Shown here piece by piece: positions 29,246 to 38,628 of a DNA stretch of 64,000 nucleotides. The notes beneath the pieces are model-generated. The model was not told the DNA's origin. It saw nothing but the letters and a program-made list of their open reading frames with translations, and ran no database searches. The translations under genes were made by a program, and so were the position numbers. The stretch spans positions 124,001 to 188,000 of the forward strand of contig NZ_CP124038.1 in the NCBI RefSeq assembly GCF_030436345.1, given 5' to 3'. The stretch is from [Borrelia] tanukii. GTDB taxonomy: Bacteria > Spirochaetota > Spirochaetia > Borreliales > Borreliaceae. Each line of letters starts with the position of its first letter. Position 1 is the stretch's first letter.

Positions 29246-31945
29246 CTAACTTTTACCATGACAATTTTTATATTTCTTCCCACTTCCACAATAACAAGGC
29301 TCATTTCTGCCTATTTTAGGGGAACTTCTAACCACTTGAACATTAGAAACGTTTTTATTCTCATTAATAACAATTTCTGAAAGTTCTTTATGAATTGAAT
29401 TAACATTTTTAGATTTCTTTGTTGACTTAAAATCAGAAAAACTGCTATCCAATTTTAACTGAAGAACACGCCTTATGGTAGAAACTTTAATGTCTTTAAT
29501 AAGCTCGCTAAATATTGAAAACCCCTCTTCCTTGTACTCTGTAATTGGATTTTTATTAGCATAAGACCTTAGATAAACAGCCTCTCTTAAAGAGTCTAAA
29601 TTTGCAAGATGTTCTTGAAATTTAAAATCAATATTCTTCAAATATTCATATCTTAAAAATCCATTAAACAGATCCCTACCAATCAAATTTTCCTTCTCAT
29701 CTAAATTATCCTTTGCTATTTGCATTAATTTAGCCTTTAAATCAAAAGGATTAATGTTTTCAATAGAACCAAGACTCTCAAGCATATAGGCAAAAATCAA
29801 ATTTACTTCACTTAAAAAAACATTTGAAACTACACTACTTTTTGTCCCCTCAAGCAAAAAACTAAGATATTCTTCTAAAGCAATAAGGATACGATCCTTA
29901 ATAGCTGTATCTTCAAGAATAGAATTTCTCTGAGCATAAATAAAATCTCTCTGCTTTGTAATAACATCGTCATACTCTAACAAATGCTTTCTAATTTCAA
30001 AATTTCTGTCTTCTACTCTTTTTTGGGCATTAATCAAAGATTTAGTTAAAAGAGAATGCGTAATAGGCTCTCCTGTTGCCATTCCAAGCTTACCCATTAA
30101 TGACCTCAGGTTGTCTCCAGCAAAAAGACGCATTAAATCATCCTCAAGCGACACATAAAATCTTGAACGCCCAGGATCACCTTGTCTGCCGCTACGCCCA
30201 CGAAGCTGATTGTCTATTCGCCTTGATTCATGACGTTCACTACCAATAACATAAAGCCCACCAAGACTTTTAACCTCATTATAATCTTTTAGATAATTTT
30301 CTCTTTCATTTTTAACAGCCTCTTGAAATTCTTCAAGGCTTACATTAGTTCCAATTTTTTTTCTAACCCTGTGTTCAATATTGCCTCCAAGTTTAATATC
30401 CGTACCACGACCTGCCATATTTGTTGCTATTGTAACTGCATGTTTTGCTCCAGCTTCAGCAATAATAACTGCCTCTCGAGAATGATTTTTTGCATTAAGA
30501 ACTTCGTGCTTAATCCCTCTATTTTTAAACATAGCTGATAAAATCTCAGATTTCTCAATAGAAACAGTTCCCACTAAAACCGGTTGCCCCTTTTTGTAAG
30601 TTTTATAAACCTCATCTGTAATTGCATTAAACTTAAATTCTTCCGTATAATAAATAGTATCGTCCTCATCTATTCGTGCTAACAATCTATTTGTTGGAAC
30701 TACAACTACATCAAGATTATATATTTTATGAAATTCTTTAGCTTCTGTGTCGGCTGTACCTGTCATACCAGAAATTTTATCAAACATTCTAAATAGATTT
30801 TGAAAAGTAATGGTTGCCATGGTCTTATTTTCATTAGCAACTCTAACCCCTTCTTTAGCCTCAATGGCTTGATGAAGCCCATCAGAATATCTTCGCCCTG
30901 TTAAAACTCGACCAGTAAATTCATCTACAATCTCAACCCCAGAATCACCAACAATATATTCTCTATTTTTTAAAAAAAGCAAATGTGCTTTCAAGGCTTG
31001 AGTCATATAATGAACATAATTGAAATTTGAATCAGTATACATAGACCCACTAATAATACCTTTGGAAACTAAAAGCTGCTCAAGATTATTAAGTCCTTTA
31101 GCGGTAAAAGAAATTCTTTTGGCTTTTTCATCAACAGTATAATCACCATCAAGATCGTCTATCTCTAAAGGATAATCACCTGTTTTGGGGTCTTTGGAAC
31201 ACTCTTTTAAAAAAGATACAAGAGAATTAACCTCAAGATAAGCATTGGTATTTCCCTCAGTAGGCCCCGAAATAATCAAAGGTGTTCTTGCCTCATCGAT
31301 CAAAATAGAATCGATCTCATCAATAATGCAATAATTGAACTTTCTTAAAGATTTTTCATTCAAGTCATAACGCATATTATCTCTTAAGTAATCAAATCCA
31401 AGTTCATTATTTGTAACATAAGTAATATCTTTGGCATATTGAGCCTTTCTTAACTCATAATCCATATTAGATAGAACAACCCCAACACTAACGCCCAAAA
31501 GATCAAAAACTGGCTTCATCCAATTGGAATCACGCTCCGCAAGATAGTCATTAACAGTAACAATAATAACTCCATCTCCTGTCAAACTATTTAAATAAGC
31601 GGCTTGAACTGACGAGAGGGTTTTCCCTTCTCCTGTTTTCATCTCTATTATCTTGCCTTTGTGAAGAGCAAGTCCTGCAATGATTTGCACATCATAAGGC
31701 CTTTCTTTAAGACGCCTTCTAGCAGCTTCTCTAGACAGGGTAAAAGCTCGCTCTAAAATATTTTCTAAAGAATTCCCCGATTTTAATTCATCTTTAAGCT
31801 TTTCAGTCTCTTTTGAAAAATCTTCATCTGCTAACAATAATGCCCAACGCTCAAGTTTATTAATATTTCTTAAAGTTGGAAGATAGTCTTTTAAATCTCT
31901 TTTACTTTTTGAGCCAATAGTTGTCTCAAGTACTGCTTTTAACAT
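29246..31945 (-). CDS. secA: Protein translocase ATPase SecA
   Basis: The motor that drives preproteins through SecYEG. The 899 residues show Walker A TGEGKT at about 104-109, the [18 protein letters not shown]alker B region, [14 protein letters not shown] and [11 protein letters not shown] of the second helicase lobe. The C-terminal zinc-binding, SecB-type tail is [18 protein letters not shown] (CxCx8CH). All diagnostic motifs are intact. It is divergent from the lipoprotein gene at 32007. Confidence 0.98.
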   Translation of the reverse strand: MLKAVLETTIGSKSKRDLKDYLPTLRNINKLERWALLLADEDFSKETEKLKDELKSGNSLENILERAFTLSREAARRRLKERPYDVQIIAGLALHKGKIIEMKTGEGKTLSSVQAAYLNSLTGDGVIIVTVNDYLAERDSNWMKPVFDLLGVSVGVVLSNMDYELRKAQYAKDITYVTNNELGFDYLRDNMRYDLNEKSLRKFNYCIIDEIDSILIDEARTPLIISGPTEGNTNAYLEVNSLVSFLKECSKDPKTGDYPLEIDDLDGDYTVDEKAKRISFTAKGLNNLEQLLVSKGIISGSMYTDSNFNYVHYMTQALKAHLLFLKNREYIVGDSGVEIVDEFTGRVLTGRRYSDGLHQAIEAKEGVRVANENKTMATITFQNLFRMFDKISGMTGTADTEAKEFHKIYNLDVVVVPTNRLLARIDEDDTIYYTEEFKFNAITDEVYKTYKKGQPVLVGTVSIEKSEILSAMFKNRGIKHEVLNAKNHSREAVIIAEAGAKHAVTIATNMAGRGTDIKLGGNIEHRVRKKIGTNVSLEEFQEAVKNERENYLKDYNEVKSLGGLYVIGSERHESRRIDNQLRGRSGRQGDPGRSRFYVSLEDDLMRLFAGDNLRSLMGKLGMATGEPITHSLLTKSLINAQKRVEDRNFEIRKHLLEYDDVITKQRDFIYAQRNSILEDTAIKDRILIALEEYLSFLLEGTKSSVVSNVFLSEVNLIFAYMLESLGSIENINPFDLKAKLMQIAKDNLDEKENLIGRDLFNGFLRYEYLKNIDFKFQEHLANLDSLREAVYLRSYANKNPITEYKEEGFSIFSELIKDIKVSTIRRVLQLKLDSSFSDFKSTKKSKNVNSIHKELSEIVINENKNVSNVQVVRSSPKIGRNEPCYCGSGKKYKNCHGKS

Positions 31946-31970
31946 GGTAGGTATTAATTCTCCTAAATAA

Positions 31971-32000
31971 TTGACTTAAAGTCATTTTAAATAATAATAT
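31971..32000 (+). promoter_or_regulatory. Sigma-70-like promoter abutting the lipoprotein start codon
   Basis: TTGACT (31971-31976) and TAATAT (31995-32000) are separated by 18 bases. The -10 ends only 6 bases before the ATG at 32007, so the predicted transcription start is at or next to the start codon itself. There is no Shine-Dalgarno. This predicts a leaderless message. Confidence 0.55.
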
Positions 32001-32006
32001 AAAAAT

Positions 32007-33143
32007 ATGAAAAAGCACTATAAAATTTTTATATTCAGCTTGCTTTTTGCAATTATATCATGTAATACTAAAACTTTAAACGAACTGGGAGAAGAACAAT
32101 TCAAAATACCATTCGGAACACTTCCTGGCGCAATAATGCCCCTGGATGACAAATTTACAAATTCAAATTTCGATATCAAAACGTATAATGGACTAGTATA
32201 CATTGCAGAAATAAAAACAAATAAATTAATGATTTTTAACTCTTACGGAAAATTAATACAAACTTATCAAAATGGAATATTTAAAACAAACCCCGATTTA
32301 AAAATAAAAAAAATAGATTTTGAAGGAATTCAAGCAATATATCCACTAAAAGATTTTATTATTGTTGCAGATAAGCTAAATAATAAAAAATCAAAGTTCA
32401 ATCAAAAAGAAAATATTGCCTACTTTATGAGAATATTAATATTAAACAAAAACTCGTCTGTAGAAGTTTTGGGTCAAGAAGGTTTAAACGGCACACCATT
32501 TCCGCAAATTTACGATGTTAACGTTGATGAAAATGGCAACATTGCAATAATATCAATATATAGCGAAGGATACATAATATATTCTTATAATAAAGAATTT
32601 TCCCCGCTTTATAAAATTTACGTCAATAAAAACCTACTAAATATGGTAGACGACCAAAATAAAAAATACAATATCTCAATAGACAAGGTTTTTTTTGAAG
32701 TTAACAAAAAAACTCTTTATGTAAAAATCACTTACTACGAAAACATTGGAGACAATGAAAACATAAACGATCTTGGAATTAAAATTAAAGATCAATATAT
32801 CTATAAAATGAGTTTAAAAAAAAATAAAGAACTGGAAATAATAAGTAAAATTGCTCTTCCTAAAAACTTGCTAAATGATAAACAGGAAAGCTTTATAAAC
32901 ATTATAAAAATACAAAAAGATAAAATAATAGCATCTACTAATATGAAAAATTTATCTAACAATTTAATATGGAAATTGGATAACAAAGGCTCAATAAAAG
33001 ACCAAATAGCTTTAATTGAACCTTCAAATTTAATATTTCTCTGTGAAAGTTTATCTAACGACGGAATACTTAGCATACTTTATGGCGGAAAAACTGGTGT
33101 TAGTGTCTATTGGTGGAACTTAAATACGTTATTAAAGCTGTAA
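32007..33143 (+). CDS. Lipoprotein with beta-propeller-like body, conserved in spirochaetes
   Basis: The signal peptide ends in a lipobox (AIISC at about residues 15-19), predicting a lipid-modified protein. The body is strand-rich with repeated 'v...n.g.i.i....' units (DIKTYNGLVYIAEIKTNKLM, IYDVNVDENGNIAIISIYSE, LDNKGSIKDQIALIEP) as in NHL/6-bladed propellers. Function is unknown; I infer a periplasmic or surface binding scaffold. It is the first gene of a plus-strand run with two small membrane proteins behind it (28-base and 4-base gaps). Confidence 0.85.
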   Translation: MKKHYKIFIFSLLFAIISCNTKTLNELGEEQFKIPFGTLPGAIMPLDDKFTNSNFDIKTYNGLVYIAEIKTNKLMIFNSYGKLIQTYQNGIFKTNPDLKIKKIDFEGIQAIYPLKDFIIVADKLNNKKSKFNQKENIAYFMRILILNKNSSVEVLGQEGLNGTPFPQIYDVNVDENGNIAIISIYSEGYIIYSYNKEFSPLYKIYVNKNLLNMVDDQNKKYNISIDKVFFEVNKKTLYVKITYYENIGDNENINDLGIKIKDQYIYKMSLKKNKELEIISKIALPKNLLNDKQESFINIIKIQKDKIIASTNMKNLSNNLIWKLDNKGSIKDQIALIEPSNLIFLCESLSNDGILSILYGGKTGVSVYWWNLNTLLKL

Positions 33144-33170
33144 TTATAAAAGGTTAAATTTGCAAATCTA

Positions 33171-33599
33171 ATGAAAAAGATTAATTGCAATCAACAATTA
33201 GAAATTGAATACCAAAAAAAATTAAAAAAACATATCATTGTTGGAATAATCTTTGTTATAATTCTTTTATTTTTTAAAATTTTACTAATTCCCAGGATTC
33301 AAAATTACGAAAATAATAAAAACAATATCAAAATGATAATAAGCTATAAACAAGACAAAGGAAGATTATCCTTAAAAATAAACATAAAAACAAAAAAAAT
33401 ATCTAACCTGGGAAAAGCCAAGATAGATATTTACCTGGATAACAGATTAATTGAAAGCAATATGCTTTATATAAGCAGCAAAAACTTTACAACATATGCT
33501 AATATAATCTATCAAAATGAAAGTTTATTAAGTATAATACTAAAGAGCGCTGGTAGTAAAAATGTTTTTTATAGCAAAAGAATAAAAACTAGGGGATAA
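33171..33599 (+). CDS. Small single-pass membrane protein, unknown
   Basis: A 142-residue protein with a short cytoplasmic head (KKINCNQQLEIEYQKKLKK), one transmembrane helix (HIIVGIIFVIILLFFKILLI at about 21-40) and a ~100-residue strand-rich tail that would be periplasmic. The tail (LSLKINIKTKKISNLGKAKI) looks like one Ig-like or FixH-like beta domain, but I cannot assign a family. It is co-oriented with, and probably co-transcribed with, the flanking lipoprotein and polytopic membrane protein genes. Confidence 0.78.
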   Translation: MKKINCNQQLEIEYQKKLKKHIIVGIIFVIILLFFKILLIPRIQNYENNKNNIKMIISYKQDKGRLSLKINIKTKKISNLGKAKIDIYLDNRLIESNMLYISSKNFTTYANIIYQNESLLSIILKSAGSKNVFYSKRIKTRG

Positions 33600-33602
33600 A
33601 AT

Positions 33603-34019
33603 ATGATGCAAATATACTTCATGTCTGTTTTGCTTAACATCTTAGGGGGAATAGTACTTGCATTCCCAATATTAGTAGAAAAAATAAAATTTTTTAAAAT
33701 TTTTGAAGATTTTGTAAATTTAATAAATGATAACAAAAAGGTTAAAAGCGTTTTTGGATTATTATTTTTAATAACTAGTACCCTTGAAATAATTAAGCCC
33801 TACAAATTGCCAATAATTGGAAATTTGATTCCAGCTATAAGTTTATTTTTAATTGGATTTATCTTGTTTTTAAAACAAAAATTGCCTACAGAAGTTCAAA
33901 ATAACCAAAAATATGGCAAATTTAAATCAATACTTGAGAATAATCAGCAGTTAATCGGAATTATATCAATCATTATAGGAATAATTCATTTTTTAGCAGC
34001 AGAAATACCTTTGTTGTAG
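33603..34019 (+). CDS. Small polytopic membrane protein, unknown
   Basis: 138 residues with about four hydrophobic helices (SVLLNILGGIVLAFPILVE, VFGLLFLITSTLEIIKPY, IIGNLIPAISLFLIGFILFL and LIGIISIIIGIIHFLAAEIP). AGGGGAT precedes two adjacent ATG codons at 33603 and 33606; either could be used. It starts 4 bases after the previous stop, so translation is probably coupled. No enzymatic motif is visible. Confidence 0.8.
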   Translation: MMQIYFMSVLLNILGGIVLAFPILVEKIKFFKIFEDFVNLINDNKKVKSVFGLLFLITSTLEIIKPYKLPIIGNLIPAISLFLIGFILFLKQKLPTEVQNNQKYGKFKSILENNQQLIGIISIIIGIIHFLAAEIPLL

Positions 34020-34069
34020 ATTAAAAATAAAGATGCAATTTTTAAAGAATAAAACTACTAAAAAGCAAC

Positions 34070-34096
34070 TTGACTTTGACATGTGTATTCTAATAT
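34070..34096 (+). promoter_or_regulatory. Promoter-like site for the S2-type lipoprotein pair
   Basis: TTGACT (34070-34075) is followed, 15 bases later, by TAATAT (34091-34096); TATTAT at 34094-34099 would give an 18-base spacer instead. A second TTGACA lies at 34076-34081. The intergenic region 34020-34181 separates this pair from the upstream membrane genes, supporting an independent promoter. Confidence 0.5.
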
Positions 34097-34181
34097 TATT
34101 AGGATTTAATTATTACAATTTAATGTGATTTTAATTACCACCCAATAAAAACCGTAAAATGGTATAAAGGAAAAAGATATA

Positions 34182-34901
34182 ATGATATTTAGAACATATA
34201 AACGTTTAAAATTAATGATAATAATACTTATGTCGATGCTAGGTTGTGCTTTTTTTAAAAAACCACAGTCTGTACAACAAGACAGCTATACTGGAAAGCC
34301 AATAAGCGATGAAAAATTATATTTAATATCGGGTAAAATTTTGAATAAAAAATTGCCAGTCATACATGGCAATCATGACATAACCTGGATAAAAACAAAA
34401 GCAATGACAATCTTAGATGAATATGGACAAGCAATACCAGAATTTAAAAACAAATTTGGATACTCCTATATACTATCTCCTATAAAAATGGACGATAAAC
34501 ATAGTAATTTCACATCACTATTAATCCTTTTTGAAACAACTAAAAATGGAGATAAAGAATATGAAATTGAAGATATTAAATTTATAACAGCTGGTTCTAA
34601 CCTAGAGCTTAAAAATTCTTTTCTAGTTGTTGAAAATTCACAAGAAGAAGGATATGTTACTGCATACCCATTTGGAATATTAATGAGCGACGAACTTAAG
34701 AATGCTTTTAAATTAACATATCAAAATGGTCATTGGAATTATATGCTTGCAAATTTAACTGTCAAAAACAAACTTACTCAAAAAACTAAAATTTATAAAA
34801 TTTCTCTTAATTCAAAATTAATTATTGAACTTTTAAAAGAAGTACTACAAGAAAATCCTATATTAAAAGACATAGCCGGAGATCTATTTGAAGATATATA
34901 A
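34182..34901 (+). CDS. S2-type lipoprotein (first of a paralogous pair)
   Basis: Signal peptide with lipobox (SMLGC, Cys at about residue 22). The mature 217 residues share a layout with the next gene: 'YEIEDIKFITAGSNLELKNS', then 'FGILMSDELKNAF', '..NGHWNYMLANLTVKNKLTQK' and 'K.YKISLNSK'. It resembles what is called the antigen S2 family in Borrelia; I recall that name from annotation and cannot confirm it here. AAAGGA precedes ATG. Likely a periplasmic or surface lipoprotein of unknown role. Confidence 0.82.
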   Translation: MIFRTYKRLKLMIIILMSMLGCAFFKKPQSVQQDSYTGKPISDEKLYLISGKILNKKLPVIHGNHDITWIKTKAMTILDEYGQAIPEFKNKFGYSYILSPIKMDDKHSNFTSLLILFETTKNGDKEYEIEDIKFITAGSNLELKNSFLVVENSQEEGYVTAYPFGILMSDELKNAFKLTYQNGHWNYMLANLTVKNKLTQKTKIYKISLNSKLIIELLKEVLQENPILKDIAGDLFEDI

Positions 34902-34924
34902 ATATAAACAAAAAGGAATATTTT

Positions 34925-35599
34925 ATGAGTCTTAGAAAATTTATTTTAACTGCGATAATTCTTCTTCTAACTAAAAATATTTTTTCTAAAAACGAAATTA
35001 ATATATTCGAAGATAACAATTATATTGTAAAAGAAAATGTAAAAACAAAAATTAAAAAAATAAAACAAAGTTTTTTACTTTCATCTGTTGATATTGCCAT
35101 TAGCCAGCCTTACATGGAATTGGTAGATTTAAATGGAACCTTGATACAAGAACTTGTTGGAATTAGCTACTCATTTATAAATGTATTTTCAAAAATTGGA
35201 TCTTCTGCTATTATTTCATTTGACCTATCAAACGAAGCTTCTAAAAAATACAAAATCACAAAATTAGAATTTTTAACTCCAGATAAAGGAAATTTTATTA
35301 ATAATCTAAGCATCCTCACTAGTGGAAAGCAACAATCAGAAAAAGAGCTTTCAAAAGATGCTTATTCATTTGGTACATTAAGAACTGAATCTCTCTCAAA
35401 AACAATTGCAGAATATTACAAAAATAACAATTGGCATTATATTTTGGCAGCAATAACAGTAGAAAACAATATAAACAAAGAAACTAAAAGATATGAAATT
35501 AGAATTAACCCTAAAATATATAACGATTTCCAAAAAAAATTGAGATTACATTTTAAAGACAACCAAGTAAAAAAATTCCCAATACCCATTATAGAATAA
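34925..35599 (+). CDS. Secreted S2-like protein (second of the pair)
   Basis: A 224-residue protein with an ordinary signal peptide (KFILTAIILLLTKNIFSK) and no lipobox Cys, so it should be soluble in the periplasm or exported, unlike its neighbour. It is a paralogue of the preceding gene: 'YKITKLEFLTPDKGNFINN', 'FGTLRTESLSKTIAEYY', 'NNNWHYILAAITVENNINKE' and 'KRYEIRINPK' align with that protein. AAAGGAAT precedes ATG, 23 bases after the upstream stop. The two are probably co-transcribed. Confidence 0.82.
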   Translation: MSLRKFILTAIILLLTKNIFSKNEINIFEDNNYIVKENVKTKIKKIKQSFLLSSVDIAISQPYMELVDLNGTLIQELVGISYSFINVFSKIGSSAIISFDLSNEASKKYKITKLEFLTPDKGNFINNLSILTSGKQQSEKELSKDAYSFGTLRTESLSKTIAEYYKNNNWHYILAAITVENNINKETKRYEIRINPKIYNDFQKKLRLHFKDNQVKKFPIPIIE

Positions 35600-35664
35600 A
35601 TCACAAGCTAATAGAAAAAAGATTTTTACTTCTCTAAGAAAGCTAAATATATGATAATAAAGCA

Positions 35665-36765
35665 ATGAGCAGTAACAAAACAATAATAATAAATTTAAAT
35701 AATTTAGAGCATAACTTAAATTTAATTAAAAATAAAATTGGTGAAAAAGAAATAGTGGCCACCTTAAAAGCCGACGCATATGGCCACGGCCTTATTAATA
35801 TCTTTAAATTTTTAAAATCAAAAAAAATAAATTATTTTGGACTTTCCAATATCAAAGATGCTAAAACACTTAAAAAAATTGATAAAAGTACAAAAATATT
35901 GTTGTACATTAAAGTGGATAAAAAAGAAATTAAAAATTTGATTAAACTTGAATTATTACCATTTGTTGCTGATTTTGAATATCTATTTTTAATAGAAAAA
36001 GAATGTGAATTGCAAAAAAAGAAAATAAAAGTTCACTTAAAAATTGATATTGGCATGAATAGATATGGAATAAAAACAGATAGTGCCCTTGAAATAGCCA
36101 CATATATTCAAAATTCAAAATTTCTAGAGCTAGAAGGAGTCTGCTCACATCTCCCAACAACAGAAAACTTTAAAACCACACAAAAACAAATAGAACAATT
36201 CTTATTTTTTTTGGAAACACTTAAACAAAAAAATATAAATCCAAAATTTGTTCATATTTCTAATTCGGGACACATTCTCAACTACAAACTAAACCCACAA
36301 TTTAATATGGTAAGACCGGGTCTTATTCTTTACGGGTATTCCCCATTCCTAAAAAACAAAAAACCTATCCTAAATTTTAAACCCGTATTAAATTTATTTT
36401 CAAAAGTTACATTTATTCAAAATGTAAAAAAAGGGGAAAAAATTTCATATTCAGGCATATTTCAAGCCCAAGAGGATATGAAAGTAGGAATTATTCCAAT
36501 TGGATATTTTGATGGAATACCTCAAAATATCAACAATAATTTTTATTTTTTAATAAACAATAAAAAATGTAAAATAAGAGGAAAGGTTTGCATGAATATA
36601 ACAATAGTAGAAATCCCCAAAGACTTAAAAGTTAAAACGGGTGCAAAAGTAGAAATTGTATCAGAAAAATTAAGTATAAATCAAATGAGTAAATTTTCTA
36701 AAAGAAGTCCTTATGAATTACTATGTAATATAGGAAAATATGAAAAGAGAAAATACTTAGATTAA
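35665..36765 (+). CDS. alr: Alanine racemase
   Basis: A PLP enzyme converting L-alanine to D-alanine for peptidoglycan. The 366 residues contain ATLKADAYGHG with the PLP Lys at position 35, KIDIGMNRYGIK, SNSGHILNY, and MVRPGLILYGYSP. The catalytic Tyr region is ISYSGIF. The ATG has no Shine-Dalgarno; TATGAT at 35650-35655 ends only 9 bases before it. The last 9 bases overlap the end of the convergent repeat protein gene. Confidence 0.96.
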   Translation: MSSNKTIIINLNNLEHNLNLIKNKIGEKEIVATLKADAYGHGLINIFKFLKSKKINYFGLSNIKDAKTLKKIDKSTKILLYIKVDKKEIKNLIKLELLPFVADFEYLFLIEKECELQKKKIKVHLKIDIGMNRYGIKTDSALEIATYIQNSKFLELEGVCSHLPTTENFKTTQKQIEQFLFFLETLKQKNINPKFVHISNSGHILNYKLNPQFNMVRPGLILYGYSPFLKNKKPILNFKPVLNLFSKVTFIQNVKKGEKISYSGIFQAQEDMKVGIIPIGYFDGIPQNINNNFYFLINNKKCKIRGKVCMNITIVEIPKDLKVKTGAKVEIVSEKLSINQMSKFSKRSPYELLCNIGKYEKRKYLD

Positions 36766-38418
36766 ATTACCCAAAGAATCAAATTTTTGAAAATCTATTA
36801 AATTGCCTCTAGCATCATAAATCCACTTATAAATTGAAAATCCCCCAACGTCATCTCTTAATCTCAAATCCGGACCATGATTTGACTGTTTTGATATTTT
36901 CCCAAATTTATTGTACTTATATTTATAAACACTAACTCCATGAATATCGTCCTGCAATTGTCCCAAGCTACCAAAATTCTTTTGAGAAATAAGCCTATTT
37001 TGTTTATCATATTCATATAAATATTCAAAAACAAAATTACAATCAGCAACCAAAACTCCATCCTTAGAATAATTTTTCTTTGAAATCATATTGCCATTAG
37101 AATCGTAACTAAATTTATACTTTGAAACTCCTTCAAAATCATCTATTGGGTTAACAAAATCTCCACCAAAATGTTCTTGAGCAATCAAAAATCCTTCTTT
37201 GTCGTAAGAATATCTGTAAATCATCACACCTTTAACATCAGCTATTAAATTGAAATTTTTATCAAAAAAAATATTTTCTATTAGATAAAATTTGTCATCA
37301 TATTTATAACTATAAATAGCAATGCCTTTAAAATTATCCATTATTTCATATTTTTCCTCATAAACAGTCGGAATATCCCTATTATAATTTTTATTGATTT
37401 TATTACTATAATTTATTATCCTTTTTTCATTATTTTGAATATAAAAAATAGTCTTCTTCATGGCATAACCATTTTGACTGATTGTTAAATTATTATCATT
37501 GTCATAATTATATTCTTTATAATAACAATCTTTTTCTTTAAAAGAATACTCGTAACGATAAATTGCTACATTATTTTCATCAGGGGTTAAGTTATTATTA
37601 ATATCATAATTTAAAATCTCAATAACTTTTCCATCAACATCATAATGATATATTTTAGTAGCTACAGAAAATGGGTTTGAAGCAATGTAAGCTGATTTAT
37701 CAAGATATTCCTCTTTAATAAGATTATGATTAGCATCATAAGTCAATCTAAATCCACAAGTACCATTTTTTGATCTTACAATGTAACCATTCTCATCGTA
37801 ATACAAAACCGTTTTAACAAATTTACCATGATCATAAGTAATCTTTGTAAAATACACATTATTTAAATCTTTAATTTGAATCCCTGACTCATTAAATCTG
37901 TAAACACTAAACTCTCTCTCATTATCATATAAAAAATGATAATAAGAAACATCATATCTATCCCTAACCATTTCATTGGATCTATTATAATTAAAAATAT
38001 TTTTAATCCTGCCATCACTCATGTACTCTATACGTTCAATATAAACACCATTATTATTTTTAAAAGCAAGTCCCCTATTTAGAAATATACGTCTTTCACT
38101 GTGCTTAGATCTTTCTATTTTAATTTGGTTTGCATTAAAAAAAGAAGGCATTAAAATGCTAAGCTTACCAATATAATCAACTAAAATAAGATTATTATTG
38201 CGATCATAAGTGAATTTATATCCATACTCTTCCTCAGACTCTTCTTTTGTAATTTCATATTTACCTACTATGCTGTAATTAACAGAATAATCTGCAAACC
38301 TATAGTAAACTTCTTTTGAAAAAAGAGAAGCGCTCACAAAAAACATTATAAATAACATGAATAAATTCCTTGATAAATCAACCTTATTTTGATAGATTTT
38401 ATTATACAATAAATCCAT
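36757..38418 (-). CDS. Exported protein built of YD-like repeats
   Basis: About 553 residues made mostly of tandem ~35-45-residue units of the form 'Y.Y.YD..gn.i....fd..g.l....gv' (for example YKFSYDSNGNMISKKNYSKD, YLYEYDKQNRLISQKNFGSL, YKYKYNKFGKISKQSNHGPD, YKWIYDARGNLIDFQKFDSL). This recalls Rhs/YD repeats, but no toxin or processing domain follows. A hydrophobic stretch (NLFMLFIMFFVSASLFSKE) after a basic head is a signal peptide. The start is uncertain: ATG 38418 has no clear Shine-Dalgarno, and ATG 38358 has AAGGA upstream but a signal without positive charge. Probably binds carbohydrate or protein at the cell surface or in the periplasm (inference). Confidence 0.8.
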   Translation of the reverse strand: MDLLYNKIYQNKVDLSRNLFMLFIMFFVSASLFSKEVYYRFADYSVNYSIVGKYEITKEESEEEYGYKFTYDRNNNLILVDYIGKLSILMPSFFNANQIKIERSKHSERRIFLNRGLAFKNNNGVYIERIEYMSDGRIKNIFNYNRSNEMVRDRYDVSYYHFLYDNEREFSVYRFNESGIQIKDLNNVYFTKITYDHGKFVKTVLYYDENGYIVRSKNGTCGFRLTYDANHNLIKEEYLDKSAYIASNPFSVATKIYHYDVDGKVIEILNYDINNNLTPDENNVAIYRYEYSFKEKDCYYKEYNYDNDNNLTISQNGYAMKKTIFYIQNNEKRIINYSNKINKNYNRDIPTVYEEKYEIMDNFKGIAIYSYKYDDKFYLIENIFFDKNFNLIADVKGVMIYRYSYDKEGFLIAQEHFGGDFVNPIDDFEGVSKYKFSYDSNGNMISKKNYSKDGVLVADCNFVFEYLYEYDKQNRLISQKNFGSLGQLQDDIHGVSVYKYKYNKFGKISKQSNHGPDLRLRDDVGGFSIYKWIYDARGNLIDFQKFDSLGNLI

Positions 38419-38434
38419 CAAAAGGAGCTTTAAA

Positions 38435-38602
38435 ATGGCAAAAATTTCTAAAAACGCACAAAGAGTAGGTTCAAAAGAACTAATAAGTCGATGGGGAGGG
38501 AAAATTGTAATGAAATCAAAATTTGAAAATGGAAAAATAAAACATTATGCAGAATGTCAAACTTCAAAAAATACAGCAAGAAAGCCAAGGGATTTATTTT
38601 AA
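38435..38602 (+). CDS. Small basic protein of 55 residues, unknown
   Basis: An open frame beginning MAKISKNAQRVGSKELIS and ending NTARKPRDLF, preceded by AAAAGGAG at 7-8 bases from the ATG. About a quarter of the residues are Lys/Arg. The single Cys and the Trp-Gly-Gly turn (SRWGGKIVMKSK) suggest a compact beta structure like small RNA-binding or ribosome-associated proteins, but I do not recognise the family. It is divergent from the repeat protein gene (16 bases between start codons) and convergent with the 583-residue gene. The strong ribosome-binding site makes it a real gene. Confidence 0.78.
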   Translation: MAKISKNAQRVGSKELISRWGGKIVMKSKFENGKIKHYAECQTSKNTARKPRDLF

Positions 38603-38628
38603 CAAATAAATCCACTTACTTGTAAACA

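Noticed and set aside
34033..34128. Plus-strand frame of 31 codons (ATG at 34033) in the gap before the S2-type lipoprotein.
   Set aside because: No Shine-Dalgarno, and it overlaps the best promoter-like site (TTGACT/TAATAT); likely chance.
36757..38418. Reading the YD-like repeat protein as an Rhs toxin.
   Set aside because: No toxin tip, no RHS core hyperconserved motif, no immunity gene next to it.
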